From Panicum virgatum (taxonomy: Eukaryota > Streptophyta > Magnoliopsida > Poales > Poaceae), in assembly GCF_016808335.1 (NCBI RefSeq), contig NC_053138.1, forward strand, positions 52,482,951-52,546,950: DNA of 64,000 bases, read 5' to 3'. The notes beneath the pieces were generated by a model. It had not been told where the DNA came from, did no database searches, and worked only from the letters and a program-made list of their open reading frames with translations. This document shows, in pieces, positions 38,975 to 50,577 of this stretch (the first letter of the stretch is position 1; each line of letters starts with the position of its first letter). The position numbers were made by a program, and so were the translations under genes.

Positions 38975-39369
38975 CTTTGCCGTGTGCTTAGGCTCTGGCA
39001 CTCGGCAAACAAAAAAACCCATGGCAAAATTTTGAATTTGCCGTGTGCCTGCCCATGACACACGGCAAAACTGGCGACCCGTTACGGTTTCAAAAAATTT
39101 GCTGTGTGCCAAATGTTTGCCGTGTGTTTTGTCCGTTGGCACACGACAAAAACGTGAACCCGTTACGGTTTGAAAACTTTTGCCGTGTGGTTATTGTTTG
39201 CCGTGTGTCTCGTTTTGCTGCACACGGCAAAAGAGTCCTTTTCCGTGTGCCTGTTCTTTGCCGTGAGCTTCATTTGAGGCACACGGCTAAAGGGTCCTTT
39301 GCCATGTGCCTGAGTTTTGCCTCCCGGCAAACAATTGGGCACACGGCAAATATTCAGTTTCCCGTAGTG
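38975..39369. repeat. right subterminal repeats of element C
   Basis: Ten or more TTTGCCGTGTGCC and complement units, some mutated, run up to the terminus at 39369. CCCGTTACGGTTT recurs between units at 39077 and 39158. Confidence 0.85.
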
Positions 39370-39660
39370 AAACATTATTGAATAAACCAAATCTCTTGTG
39401 CTGACATATGTGAGCTTCCAAGGAGACGATCTAGAATACTAATGAACATGAGGAGACTTAATTACATTAGCTGCCTACACTATTTGCAACATAATCTGTA
39501 CGGTTTACATTTTCTGTTGGCATATCAGAAAAAGAAACATAGCTGCTGCGATATGCCAAGCTTAACAAAAAGACAGTTGACGGTAAAAATGAGAAAAACA
39601 CTATGATACCTGACTATCTGTAACGCTACCTTAGGTGTATGACTATGATATGATACCATG

Positions 39661-40340
39661 TTAACAACCGATGTGGGTAAAATAAAATGGGAACATTAAT
39701 CTGAAACTACCGTGCAACACAGACTTGCAAAGAAGCTTGCCGTGAGGGGTCCGGTGGCCGGGGATGATGGCTGCGACGGCGCCGCCGATGGCGGAGAAGC
39801 CGATGATCTTGTGGAGCAGTCCGCGGGTGTTGCCGATCCTACTACAGCTGTCGTTGTCGCACGCCAGCTTCTTGATGAGGAGGCCGAGGAGGTTGCACTC
39901 TTCGTCGGTGGCGTGGAGCAGCGACGACATGGACTCGATGGCACCGGGGACCCCAGCGATGCGCGCGGAGCGCGTTCCGCTTCCTGCCGGTGAGCTTGGA
40001 CAAAACGAACGCCACGCAGCGGCGGCGCCGCTCCATCCGAGCATCTCCACGACGGCGGGCGACGTGCCGACGCGGCGCAGTACGTCGTCCCCGAGCGACG
40101 AGGATGCCGACGCCAACGCGCTGCTCGTCGCGGGAGCCGCCGACGAGGAGCTCCTCGGCGAAGGAGACGAGGTCCATGCGGTGCGGAGGCCGTCAAAGAT
40201 GCTCCCCTCAACGCAGCAAGAGTAGGCGTCGTAGAAGAAGCGGCGGAAGGCGACGAGCCCCATTGCGTCGGCGAGGCGGCACTCGGATCAAGGACAGCAG
40301 TGGCGTTGTAGAAGACAAGGGGCTGGAGCTTGGCATGGTG
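39661..40340 (-). pseudogene. ARM-repeat-type protein gene, frameshifted and truncated
   Basis: On the minus strand, protein-like sequence continues only if two reading frames are used in turn: LQPLVFYNATAVLDP, then MGLVAFRRFFYDAYS, then MDLVSFAEELLVGGSRDEQ, then GDDVLRRVGTSPAVVEMLGW, then VLSKLTGRKRNALR, then IAGVPGAIESMSSLLHATD and KLACDNDSCSRIGNTRGLL. This pattern resembles grass ARM-fold proteins annotated as BLE2-like (from memory, not verified). About five frame changes in 0.7 kb and a missing N-terminal part argue for a dead gene. It lies head to head with the gene at 40673, and the 5' piece is included in the duplicated segment seen at 51118. Confidence 0.6.
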
Positions 40341-40541
40341 GTCCAATGCAAGGTGGCTCTGCATACCATACGGCCATGGTGCCCTGCCACGGCCCCGGCC
40401 CCTCTTGCGATGCGTAGCAGAATAATGCTCCAGAACAGCTCGATCGAGGAGTGCTCATTAGGAATCGGTCAGGTAGTAGCTTGCAGCGCATGCCGCATGG
40501 AGCGCCGCCTCCTGGTAGCAAATCTGCTGGCACAAGGCCAG

Positions 40542-40549
40542 CATAAATA
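40542..40549 (+). promoter_or_regulatory. TATA box of the 40673 gene
   Basis: CATAAATA lies 124 bp before the start codon, in a segment (AGCATAAATAGCTGGCCGTGG) conserved word for word in the duplicate at 51406. Conservation between copies supports a role. Confidence 0.6.
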
Positions 40550-40672
40550 GCTGGCCGTGGTACATGGGGCCTCCTTCCCAACTAACTAGAGAGAAGGGGC
40601 CGGCCGACGAGGAGAGAGGAAAGACTAGAGAGCCCGTGTGTCGTTCGTCCTAGAGCGAGCGAGAGAAGCCGC

Positions 40673-41299
40673 ATGCCGGAGAAGATGGCGGAGGAGGCGG
40701 AGCACTACTTCCTCATCCCCATCGTCGGCGCCCTTTCCGCATTCAGTGAGGACGGCAAGCCTATTGAGCCCGTGCGGTCCAAAGCCGTGCGCGATGCCAA
40801 TGGGTACCACCTTCTCCACGGCGAGGGCTTGGACGATGGGGATGCGGCAGCTCTGGCGGCGCTGCTCGGAGTCGAAGGACACGACGACTATGACGATAGC
40901 GACATCGGCAGCGCTGCCACGGAGGCCGACCTCGACAGCGACAATGGGCCCCTCGCAGTCGCAGGCGACGAGGTCGTCGTCGTCCACACCGCAGAGGAGG
41001 AGGTCGAGGTCTACGCCGTGGAGGAAGCCAAGGTTCGCGTCACCATCGACGAGGACACGAACCTCATGTAGGAGCTGCCACGCCGCAGGGGTGCGGCCTG
41101 GGTTCCAAGAGGCCGAGTCGTGCTCCTGGTCTACACGTTGCCGGCCTACCACCTCCTCGCCAGCGTCGCCGGCAGCGCGGTCTTCATCGACTTGTGCCGG
41201 TTTGTTCCCAGCCTGAGCGAGCTCTCATATGGCATAGCCGCAGCGTTCTGGATGTGGATCCTCGTCTATATTTTTACGATGCCGCAGCACCAGCCGTAG
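40673..41299 (+). CDS. acidic protein with C-terminal membrane segments; in-frame TAG at codon 133
   Basis: The frame opens with MPEKMAEEAEHYFLIPIVGAL and is very acidic up to a TAG at 41069-41071 (132 residues). Past that stop the same frame stays open for 75 codons and has protein character: PRRRGAAWVPRGRVVLLVY, then two hydrophobic stretches (YHLLASVAGSAVFIDLC and LSYGIAAAFWMWILVYIF), ending TMPQHQP and TAG at 41297-41299. The duplicate at 63.1-63.8 kb keeps the same hydrophobic tail. So the ancestral protein was about 208 residues, probably membrane-anchored at its C-terminus. The present gene is either a recent pseudogene, a truncated protein, or uses read-through. No usable intron removes the TAG (the nearest GT-AG pair is only 23 nt apart). 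Function unknown; it seems to be a grass-type family. Confidence 0.6.
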
Positions 41300-41305
41300 T
41301 AGTAG

Positions 41306-42258
41306 CAATGTTTAAAATAGCGGTCTAAACCATTTAGCGGTTGGTGTTTGTAAAGACTAAGAAAGGCTATAACGGGTTATAGCTTAGGTAACCCATTTAG
41401 CAGTTCTGTAAATACAAGTGTTGAGAGATTAACGCCCCTAACCTTTACACCATCTTCCCAGCAGCTATACCAAAATAGTATGCTACCACTTCTTTGTGGA
41501 CTCTATACCCACACTACATGAGCACACAAAAATAGTATGATACCACTACTTCCGTAGACCCTATACCCACACTACATGAGCACATTACATGAAGAAGACC
41601 TTCACCTAGACACTTATATAATATATAAACTCTATATAGGAATTCAACTCTTTATTCACTATACTTAGTACAACACAATACTTACACTCTTTGTGTGGCC
41701 ACCTTACCAGGACACTACTATACTCCATGGTTAATATAATTTTGCCATGTGTCCATGTTCTACACACTTCTTTATAAAATATCTAACTCTAGAATTTTTC
41801 TCATACTTATCTAACCATATATATATATAAGTATTCCATATATATTTCACCTGGCAATCATGATTCATGCATACTCTCAAATCTTCTGAAAACTTCTCAG
41901 ACTTATGCATTTCTACTTTAGCACCGTGCATAAATCTATGCGTATTTTTGCATATAAACAGGAAATCAAGAAAATTTCATGTAATGAAGTACGTCTTGAG
42001 CTTCATTTCCTCGTTACATCATTGATGAATCACTAAATTTTGCGAAAGACAAAGTTCAATACTAAACTGACAATAAATAAAGACTATTATATGGTTTAGC
42101 TGGCTAAATATCCCTTAATTTAGCAGCTATAGCGGGATTTAGCCGGCTACTAGCAGATTTAGTCTTTCAGAGCTAAGAGATAGATATTCTAGCTTTCTTC
42201 TCTCCCAAAGACTGTAGTAGGCAATAGCGGTGGCTATAGCCAACTGTTTAGAACTTTG
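41306..42258. mobile_element. hAT-like MITE
   Basis: Termini are CAATGTTTAAAATAGCGG on the left and the complement of CAAAGTTCTAAACAGTTGG on the right. Flanks share TAGTA but no clean 8-bp duplication. Host sequence resumes with TAGTATATCTGTAAATGG, matching TAGTATCTGTAAACTGGG after the duplicate gene at 63781, which proves it is an insertion. It starts six bases after the stop codon. Confidence 0.65.
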
Positions 42259-42582
42259 TAGTATATCTGTAAATGGAGCAGGACTAGTTTGGGATTTTTT
42301 TTTTGGATTTTTGAATCCCAATTTACCGCAGGGGAGATTATCCCCCGTCCTCTTCTGCTTTTTGGGAGTTAAAAGTTAGGAAGAAAAGGTACACACCAAT
42401 ACAAAAGGCAAATGGTGCGAGGAGGATTACAAATCTCATGCTTTAGATAGCTATAAATCTGTCTTGCAAAAAAAAGATAGCTATAAATCTGTGTCAATGA
42501 ATGGAGACCTCCGAGGGGGTGGTGGCGTTGTAGCCGATGGGGAGGTGGAGCGGCGACGGCGGAGGTAGAGGCTGCTGCAGAG

Positions 42583-43220
42583 CAATATTTTTAAGTCGTC
42601 CGACTAATCGCAATTAGTCACGACTAATCGCCCTTATCGGTCAGCCGCTACCGATAAGGCCCAACGACTCGATTACCTCAACTAGAACTCTAGTCGTTCG
42701 ACTTGACTAATCATTGACTAACTACGATTAGTCATCCGATTAGCGTGTGGACGACTAGTTTTAGTGTGCAGCAACTTTTTGCCAGGACAATTTTGGGCTG
42801 GTAATTTGTAATTTCAGCTGCAACAGCTTGCCAACTTGATGTTTTGTGTTTGGATACTTTGGAGTTTTGATTTTGCAGCAATATTTTTCTGACGGTCGGT
42901 GTATCTCCTCTATCTTGATGTTGTTTTAGCTATAGTCTAGTACTCTTTTGATCTAATTCACAAATTAAAACTCAAATTACAAAGTTAATGACCATCCGAG
43001 TATCTGACCATCAACATTATATTAATATATACTTTAAATAACATACTACATGGAATATGGATCCGATATGTATAGTAAAGATCATAGAATATACAGGACG
43101 ACTAGACTACGGCAAGGACCGACTAGACTGAACTAATCGAGCTGATCGACGACTAATCGTGACTAATCATCTTATCGGTGGTCTTACGACTAGGTTCCAT
43201 AATACGATTTGAAAACATTG
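42583..43220. mobile_element. hAT-like MITE rich in GACTAATCG
   Basis: The left end is CAATATTTTTAAGTCGTC, the right end the complement of CAATGTTTTCAAATCG. Flanks are CTGCAGAG (42575-42582) and CTGTAGAG (43221-43228), an 8-bp target duplication with one mismatch, as expected for hAT. Internal CGACTAATCG and CTTATCGGT repeats occur near both ends. Confidence 0.75.
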
Positions 43221-43419
43221 CTGTAGAGATGGGGACCTCCGAAGTGGGATGGGGGCAGCGGAAGGTATGGGACAGCTGTGCCTAGATGGGGACAGCGGAA
43301 GGTACGGGACAGGTATGGGACAGCTGTGCCTAGATGGGGCGAGCGAGTGAGCGACGGGGACAGAAAAAAATGTCAAGTCACGTGTGTGACTGCATTTAAA
43401 TCATCTAGAACAATTTTTT

Positions 43420-43645
43420 TCAAAACATTTTTATTGTTTTTAATTACACGGTACAACTCAGACAATCACAAATGCACGCACACTTACCCTTATGAACACA
43501 TGCACACAAACCTACCTCTATGAGCATCTCCGAATAATGAGCCGGCAAATTCTCGAGATTGACGAAGTCACTACAGGCGTCCAGATGTCGACCGGAACGT
43601 CGTCTACCACTGAAAGCACAAACGTCGTTAAATCCTAGAATATTA
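43420..43645 (-). repeat. dispersed grass repeat, possibly a LINE 3' end
   Basis: Wording such as TATGAGCATCTCCGAATAAT and GAGATTGACGAAGTCACTAC is familiar from a repeat common in grass genomes. On the minus strand it runs into an A-rich end (plus-strand T-rich at 43415-43440), as a LINE would. Recognition is from memory; no target duplication was found. Confidence 0.35.
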
Positions 43646-45409
43646 CAATTGAAAATTGTAATAAATTTGTTCCCAAAATATAAATTGTAATAATAGGGAG
43701 TTGAACGCAGGAGAACAACTGAAATTGTTCCCAAACAAAAAAATTGTTCCGGAATAAATTTGACTGAATTATACATGTGAACCGGATTGTTGGGCCAGTT
43801 TAGGCCCAAAATATAAAATCTGAAGTAAGAAAACCTTAGTGTGACAAGTCGGCTAGGGTCACATGAGTAACTCCCAACAGTGCTCGGATGAACCTCCCGA
43901 TGGGCCGAGATGGGGCGACGCTGCCCTGGGGAAAACTCGTGGGTTGGGCTCGAATACCCCATCACACTAATTTCCATGCGGGCTTCTGATTGACGGAAAA
44001 GAACGGGTTGCGTCCGGAATTTTTGGCTTCCAAACTAGCCCTAAATTGTTATTGACCCCTGTAACGAAACTTGGATCCGAGAGGGATTTGGGTGGATTGA
44101 ATTTCCATTTGTGCTCAATGTGTAAGTCTTAGAGAATCTAGGTCTGAATTTCCATAGATAAGTAGTCTGCTAGAGATTGATGCTCTTAGTTGGGTAAGTC
44201 TTAGAGAATACCTTCATACTCAATGTGTTGTGCATGTGTATGTTCAACAACATCACCTATGGAGCCTAAAAGTCAAGACCTCAAGGCCTAGAGGGTACGT
44301 TGAGTCGATGCGTCTCTAGGCTTTTCAAAAACTTGTTGGAACAATGCCAGTTTAACATCAAACCCTACAACTGTAGAATATTGGTCAGAAACTCTATAGT
44401 CCTGGTTTGCACTAATGGTTGGGCTTATATTATGTAATAACTCTAATCTTGTTTTCTGATCAACAATCAACATCTGTGTGTAATATCTGAAGCTCTATGC
44501 AAAGCGATCTTGTATGCATGTCTTTGATATGAATGTATGGTGAATGATTAGGGTGAAGCAGATTATCCATGTAAGTGTGGACCAACGGCTCTTAAGCCGG
44601 GATAAATTAGACTGCTCCACTACAGTGGGCTAGGTCTGGTAGCCGGAGATCTCTCCGCCGGTGAGTGTCGAGACCTACCTAGCCGGACACACTCAAGCCA
44701 ATGGCCAGAGACCTGTGCTGGGTAGGGGGGCTGCATGTCCAAAGAGAGGGGTTAGGGTACGGTGAGAATGAGTTAGAAAGGTGTTTTCAGAGAAAATAAA
44801 TAAGGAATTCTTAAGAATTAGTTTAAGTGCTTTTAAACTTGTTTAAATTGCTATACATTGAAGAAATGTTAAAAAAAATAATGAGACCAATTTTATTAGG
44901 TTTGTGTGATTTTGCTTTATGATTAAAAGTATAAAAGTCCTAGTTTTTTAAATAAATACTTAATTCCTTAATTCTTGTCTTAATAAAAATTAGGAATAAT
45001 AATAAATAAGAAATAAGAAATTTTCTAGTGCAGAGGCCGGTTGGCCGTTGGCCGGTGAGGGGAGAGGCCAGTATGGCCGGACCGTAGCCAGGCCACTGCA
45101 GCGGCGCCGGTCAGGGCGGAGAGGGGCGGCTGTGAAGGGGAAAAGTGGATCTAGATGTGCTGGAGGCCGTGGGAAAGAGAGGAGCAAGGCCGGCCATTGG
45201 TGAGCTGCCGGACCTCTACCCACCCCTGTACCATCGGTTAAGGATGGTGTACTGTGGTGTGGGAAAGGGGTCGGGGCCATATGTCTGTGACGCTTTAGGA
45301 GAGAGGGTAAGAGAGAGGTGGGTAGAAAAAGTATAGAACGCAGAAAAAGATATGTCGAATAGTTTTTTATTTATTTAATTACTGAAATTTGTTCAATCTC
45401 TATCTGTAC
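43646..45409. other. intergenic, no gene recognised
   Basis: Mixed composition. A short piece at about 44590-44621 (TTAAGCCGGGATAAATTAGA) resembles the 3' end of the long LTR at 50000-50035 and may be a remnant. A GC-rich patch at 45030-45340 has no recognisable protein. Confidence 0.4.
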
Positions 45410-45411
45410 TA

Positions 45412-45650
45412 CTCCGTCAGTCACATATTATAGCAACTTTTAAATTTTTTTGAATCAAACTTTTTTACTTTGACAAAAAATATCTCTAAAAAATATTTCA
45501 AATATAAAAGTTTACGTATTCTAATAAGTGATTTCACAATAAATCAAATAATATATTTTTTATTAGTCTATATTATTATTTTTATTTACAGATAAAGTTG
45601 AAAATATCTGTCTTTGAAAAAGTCTAAATGTAGCTATGGGACGGAGGGAG
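45412..45650. mobile_element. Stowaway-like (Tc1/mariner) MITE
   Basis: The right end is the complement of CTCCCTCCGTCCCATAG, the left end is a slightly deleted CTCCGTCAGTCACATA. Both are flanked by TA (45410-45411 and 45651-45652). The 239-bp interior is AT-rich, typical of the family. Confidence 0.75.
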
Positions 45651-45652
45651 TA

Positions 45653-46395
45653 TTTCTAAAGCAATTAATAATTCCTTTGTCCGTCAATTGGAGTCTTAAT
45701 TGGAACCTGAACAAATCAATCAGAATTCAAGTAGTAATCCACACAAATCAATAAGAATTCTAATTAGAACCCTGATAAATTAGTCAGAAATCCAAACAGA
45801 ACACGGACAATCAAATCAATCAGAACCTCGCTAAATCAATCAAAATTCCAATCATAATACTAATCGGAATTTCTTGCCCCACAACCCTTCCCTACCCTGC
45901 AACGATAAACCGCTGCCGCCGCCTTGCCGAGCCTCGACGTGCCGCTCTCCCATCCATCGGACAGTGCCGCCGCCTTGCGGAGCCTTATCCTGCTGCCTCC
46001 TCTCCAATCGCGGCGATCAACCAACCCTCAATCCCCGTCGCACCCGCTCGCGTAACAGCCAACCTCTAGTAGTCGCGTAGATCGATTGACCGTCGCGCCA
46101 ACGCTTGCTGCTCTTGCCTTGCAACAACCCCGTGCTAAGCCTTGGCCAGCAGCCATCTGTCCACTATAACTGATATGGTCATAGCAAACGGCAACGAACC
46201 AACGGTGATGAGGTCTGACTAATTCTTATTCACAAAGAGTCCTCTCTCTCTCGTGTGGCCTAGCTCTTTCCTCCCTTCCCCTTCTCCCTTCTCCTCTCCT
46301 TCCTCTACCACTCTCCCCTCCTCACTCGCGGCCTCCTCATCCCTCTTCTTCTCCGCTGTCCCCCCCCTCCCCAGGGTACCTCCCAACCTCCTTCC
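45653..46395. other. intergenic, degenerate short repeats
   Basis: From 45665 to 45870 there are four or five degenerate copies of an AAATCAATCAGAATTC-type unit about 50 bp apart. Further on are CT-rich and GCCGCCGCCTTGC-rich patches. No gene was recognised. Confidence 0.45.
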
Positions 46396-49300
46396 TGTGA
46401 CACCCTAGGTGTCTGCACAGTAGAACATTATTTATTTTCTGTGCTTCATGTGTGAAATTGCTTGAGTAAGGGTCTATTTTAAAAATATCAGTCCCATTTG
46501 TGTAAATATGAATTGATGTATGATCATTCTTATAGTTTTATTTGAATAGGATGTGTGATTATTGTTTCGGTAGAGGGTTTATTTGTAAAATTCAGTGCAA
46601 TCATTACATTGCAGAAAATTTTAATTTTTAGTCTGAATTTGAGGTGAATTTGCATTGGAAAAGACAAAAGTCCATTAAATTCAAAATTCTTCTTATGTTT
46701 TCAAAATAACTCTTTAACCTTTGGTCAAATCAATTTTTGCACAACACCAAAGTTGTAGATCTTAAAAAGTTCAACAACTTTCATGTTGGCCACTTTTTCA
46801 TTTGAGCCCAAGTTTAGAAGATATTTTAGTTTTACAGTGGGACCCTTGAACTTTTCAGATATTGCAAATCAGTCCAGACTTCATCTCCCACCTCTCTGCT
46901 TCTCTGTTTCTCTCTGCCGCCGGCGCTGAGCAGCGCCGCCCGCCCCTTGGAGGGTCGCAGGCCACCTCCTGCTCTCCGTGGCACCAACGCGTCGCGCCCA
47001 GACTCCACGTCGCCCTCCTTCCCTCGCGCTGGAGCTCTCCTCCCCATGCCACGCGCCCTCGACGCCTCCCTGCCTGACACGCCGACGCCGTGTGCCGCTC
47101 GCCATCGTGCCTTTGCCATCGCCCCTGCCCATCATTCCCAAGCCCAAGTACACCTCCCCTAGACGCAGCGCAAGCCTCAGCACCTCCCCACACCCCTCTC
47201 ACCGCTAAGAGCCGTGCCCCAGCTTCTCCCTGTGCCAGAGGCGCTGCCGCCTCCGCCATGGCTGCCGCCCCCTAGCAGCTCGCCGTGGAGCTCCCCTCTA
47301 CGGTCCCCTTTTTCCCAAACCGAGCACACCACCACCTCCTCCGACTCTCGCTGGTGCTCTCCGACCCGAACCCACCCTTCTTTCCCCACCGGAGCGTCGC
47401 CACCGCGGCACAGGCCCGCCGCCGGCCGCCGGAGCATGCGAAGCCGCCGCCACAGGCCACCCCGAGCCGCGTCGAAGCCACCCCGAGGTCGATCTCGAAC
47501 TCCTCTAGCTCCTCCACCCCAGGCCCCTCGCCGCCGGCAACCGGAGCCGCCGGAAACGGCCGGCGCCGCTCCCTGCCGCATTTCCCTTGTTTTGAAGACC
47601 GGCCAAGGGCCTTTTTGTGAAGTTTTAATTCTTTAAGGGCTCCCAGTGCAAATACCAGGGACCCATCTACAATATTAGTTTTGTTTTTAAATTTTTTTTT
47701 CAGTAAACTTGGAAATTCAATTACAAATTATAGAAAAATCCTAAAATAGCAAATTAATACTTTTTGGAATCCTTATCAAAATATCTACAATATAGAATCA
47801 TAATATTGCATGTTTTAGTTAGAATTTTTTTGCTGCAAAAATAGATTTATGTTTAATAGTGCATAAAGGCTTAATTAAATCTTGATTTATATGTAAGAGA
47901 AAGATTAGAATAATTAGCATATGATGTTTCTAGGAGTCCACACATGAACTAAGGATGATTTTTTTATGGTAGCCTTACAGCACTGAGTAGAGTCTCACAT
48001 AAAATTTTCCTGACAAGAAACCCATTATAACTATATGTTTCTCTAGCTCTTGTTTTAATCTTGGTTTAAATTACCTATTTTAGTTCTTGATGCTATACTT
48101 AGTTTCTCTGGATGAAACTTTTCTAGTGCACTTGAAATGCTACAAGAATGGTAGGATAAAAAGTTTAAAACCCTTACAACTGTTTAGCTACGGTTTTGAT
48201 TTTAATCCATGTTGATAGCACAAAATCAAGATAAATAGTTCTAGTACTTGGAAAATTTTAAAAACGTATACAAGTTAGCTTGATGTGCTCATCCCTATGA
48301 GATGCTTGAGTGATGATTGAACTAAATAGCTTTAGGTGCTTATGTTAGTATGTTGTGCCTTATAAATGCTTTGTATTTTGCACTTCCATGCATTCATACA
48401 TATGCATTGTTGCATTTCATTTAGGTACGATAGATGCACCATGTGAAGGACATGATGTTGGAGCCGAGCCAGAAGACGGTGAATGGTGGACACGTCTAGA
48501 AGATGGACAAATGGATCCAGATGTGCACGACTGAAGGAAGATGCTCGCCGAGCGAATATTCTCTAACTAACACTGACCTAGTGTTAATTCTAGGCAAGCC
48601 CCGGACATAACCCAGTATTTCAAATTATTACAATTTATCGTTATTACTTACTTGTGCATTTACAGTTCTTAGGATTTGAATTGAAACCCTAGATGCATGA
48701 TCCTAGGAACCTATGTACTGAACACTAGACCTGAGTTCGAATAATTGCTAAGCTTATAGGACCGGTAAAAGTCGAGTGATTGCCTGTCACTCCCGAGCTC
48801 TATAGGAATTGCTTGTTTACTTTCTGCTATCAATATAAGGACGACGGACGGGGTCGTGTTCGATATCATGACCTTGGGTGAGACCCTGTCTGTGTTGATG
48901 AATTCTGCTAAGGTCGCAGTGTGTGATAGCGGTGGTTATGTTTTTGAACATACTAGCCACATGCCGTAAATATGGTACGCGGTAAGCCTAGTTGCCGATC
49001 GGACCGGGGAGTGGATATAGCTTTCACTCTCTCTTAGAGATAGGTTTTATTTATGTTTATGTTGCGCAACACCACGGGTGCAGGGACGAGGTTGGTGCCC
49101 TGTAGTCGGGGAGAGTGACACTGTCTACAAGCCGGAATGAAAGGTAAACGGTTGTTTGGGAATGGCCCGACGATGTTCCAAACATGTGTGTTAGGTCTGC
49201 TTGGCCAGGTTAACAAATTTCGATTCGAATCGTCCGCTTCTCACGGTTTGGGACTGCTTGATCCCTTTGCCACACAGAGTAATAAGAGTAACATTATTAT

Positions 49301-50037
49301 GATCAATCTTGATGTTTGCTTAAAGTTCTACCATGGTTGAATAGGAGTAGTTGCTTACATAGAATGGTTAATCAACTAGAATCTTGGAAGCTAAAATTTG
49401 AAAGTAAGGACCTACTCTTTATTACTTTTCAGCAAAAGAAAAATCAGAGCCTACAAAACCCTGCATAGTCTAGCTAGGTGGACTAAGTATATATGTTGAC
49501 GGTTAAGTCTTGCTGAGTATTAGAATACTCAGTCTTGCTGTTGAAACCTTTTTCAGGTATGAGTTTTGAGGACCAGATCGCTAGTCTGTCTTGGCCTTGC
49601 TCTTTGCCTCCTGGCTGGTCCGTAGAATGGGATCCGTCTTCGACCGGCAATGACCCTGACGAGTGATACCTTGCTTGGGCTAGCTTGGTATACTTTTGCG
49701 ACGTGTTGTAGCCGTCGTGTTTTCTTTCCGCTGCTTTTCAACTCTGAACTTTAAACTTATGTCTTGTATAATGTTTTACTGAGTTTGGATCTGTAATAAT
49801 GCTTTGAACTGGTTTGTAATCACTATTATGCTTGTGTTGTAAAATATGTGGTTGTAATATCTCTGGACTCGCCTTCGTGCGGGGTATGCTTGTTTGATCC
49901 GAGAACCGGTAGTTGTATCGGGACGTTACCCGACAGACCAAGAATTGTTCCGTTTGAAGTGCGTTTGTGTCGGTGTTGCCTTTATGGTGATGGCCAGCGC
50001 ACTTGAGCCGGGATAATTCAGGTGGTTCTGCCACAGT

Positions 50038-50049
50038 TGGTATTAAAGC
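50038..50049 (+). promoter_or_regulatory. primer binding site (initiator tRNA-Met type)
   Basis: TGGTATTAAAGC sits two bases after the LTR end and matches the plant retrotransposon consensus TGGTATCAGAGC with two changes. Confidence 0.75.
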
Positions 50050-50321
50050 TGCAAGGGTACACCAGAGGTATTGGAACCTTAAAAATCGATTTCCGTATAA
50101 AATTTGACCAACAAGTTATTTCTAAAACTACGTTGGTTTCGTTAAGGGTTATGCATAGAGCGTAAAGGCCTAGGGAAATTATGGAATTTTATCAGGTGGC
50201 TATCTATGTATGGTTTATTATATCTGACTTCCAGCACTTTACATTTTTGTCAAACCATACTCACAAGCAACCCTTAATTTTTGTAACGACACATCTACGC
50301 TAAGGTAAGAAGGTAAGGATC

Positions 50322-50577
50322 CTCAGTCAGCTGAGGGAGTCTGACCTTCCCGTCGGTGATGCGAGCCGAACGCTGCCCTCAAGCAGTGACTTACTTGAGG
50401 TACTCCCAATATACCAACTATTAGTTGACTATATTGGAAGTAAAGTGTACTCAGTCAGCTGAGAGAGTCTGACCTTTCCGTCGGCGATGTGAACCGAATG
50501 CTGCGCTCAAGCAGTGGCCTACTTGAGCTGCTGCCAATATACCGACCATCGGTCGATTATATTGGGAGTAAAAGTAC
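50322..50577 (+). repeat. 128-bp tandem repeat with hairpins in the leader
   Basis: Two direct copies start CTCAGTCAGCTGAG at 50322 and 50450. Each holds two inverted repeats: CTCAAG with CTTGAG, and CCAATATA with TATATTGG. Pairing bases are kept in both copies while loops differ. Confidence 0.8.

Larger units (their letters stand above)
14490..39369 (-). mobile_element. CACTA (En/Spm) DNA transposon C, host of nested insertions
   Basis: The right end is the complement of CACTACGGGAAACTGAATA. The left end, GACCACGGGACTGTGCATG, is a mutated version. Both then run straight into TTTGCCGTGTGCC. Flanking AAA at 14487-14489 and 39370-39372 is the 3-bp target duplication. The element spans 24.9 kb, of which 14.5 kb is the nested element A1, so its own length is about 10.4 kb, normal for an autonomous CACTA. 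It carries the two usual genes on the minus strand: a TNP2-like transposase (36.7 to 32.6 kb) and an accessory protein (32.4 to 29.7 kb). Both are broken, so it should be immobile on its own. Confidence 0.85.

Noticed and set aside
14494..39350. Regularly repeated TTTGCCGTGTGCC units resembling a CRISPR-like array
   Set aside because: Units occur in both orientations with irregular spacers in a eukaryotic transposon end; they are CACTA subterminal repeats.
43444..43977. 177-codon minus-strand frame
   Set aside because: It overlaps a dispersed repeat, and its cysteine-rich end comes from that repeat; no protein family was recognised.
44590..44621. Possible LTR remnant with TTAAGCCGGGATAAATTAGA
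   Set aside because: Similarity to the LTR ends is short and no flanking LTR sequence could be followed; noted only inside the intergenic entry.
46832..47636. Overlapping open frames on both strands
   Set aside because: GC-rich segment inside the 3640-bp LTR; no domain and equal coding potential on both strands.
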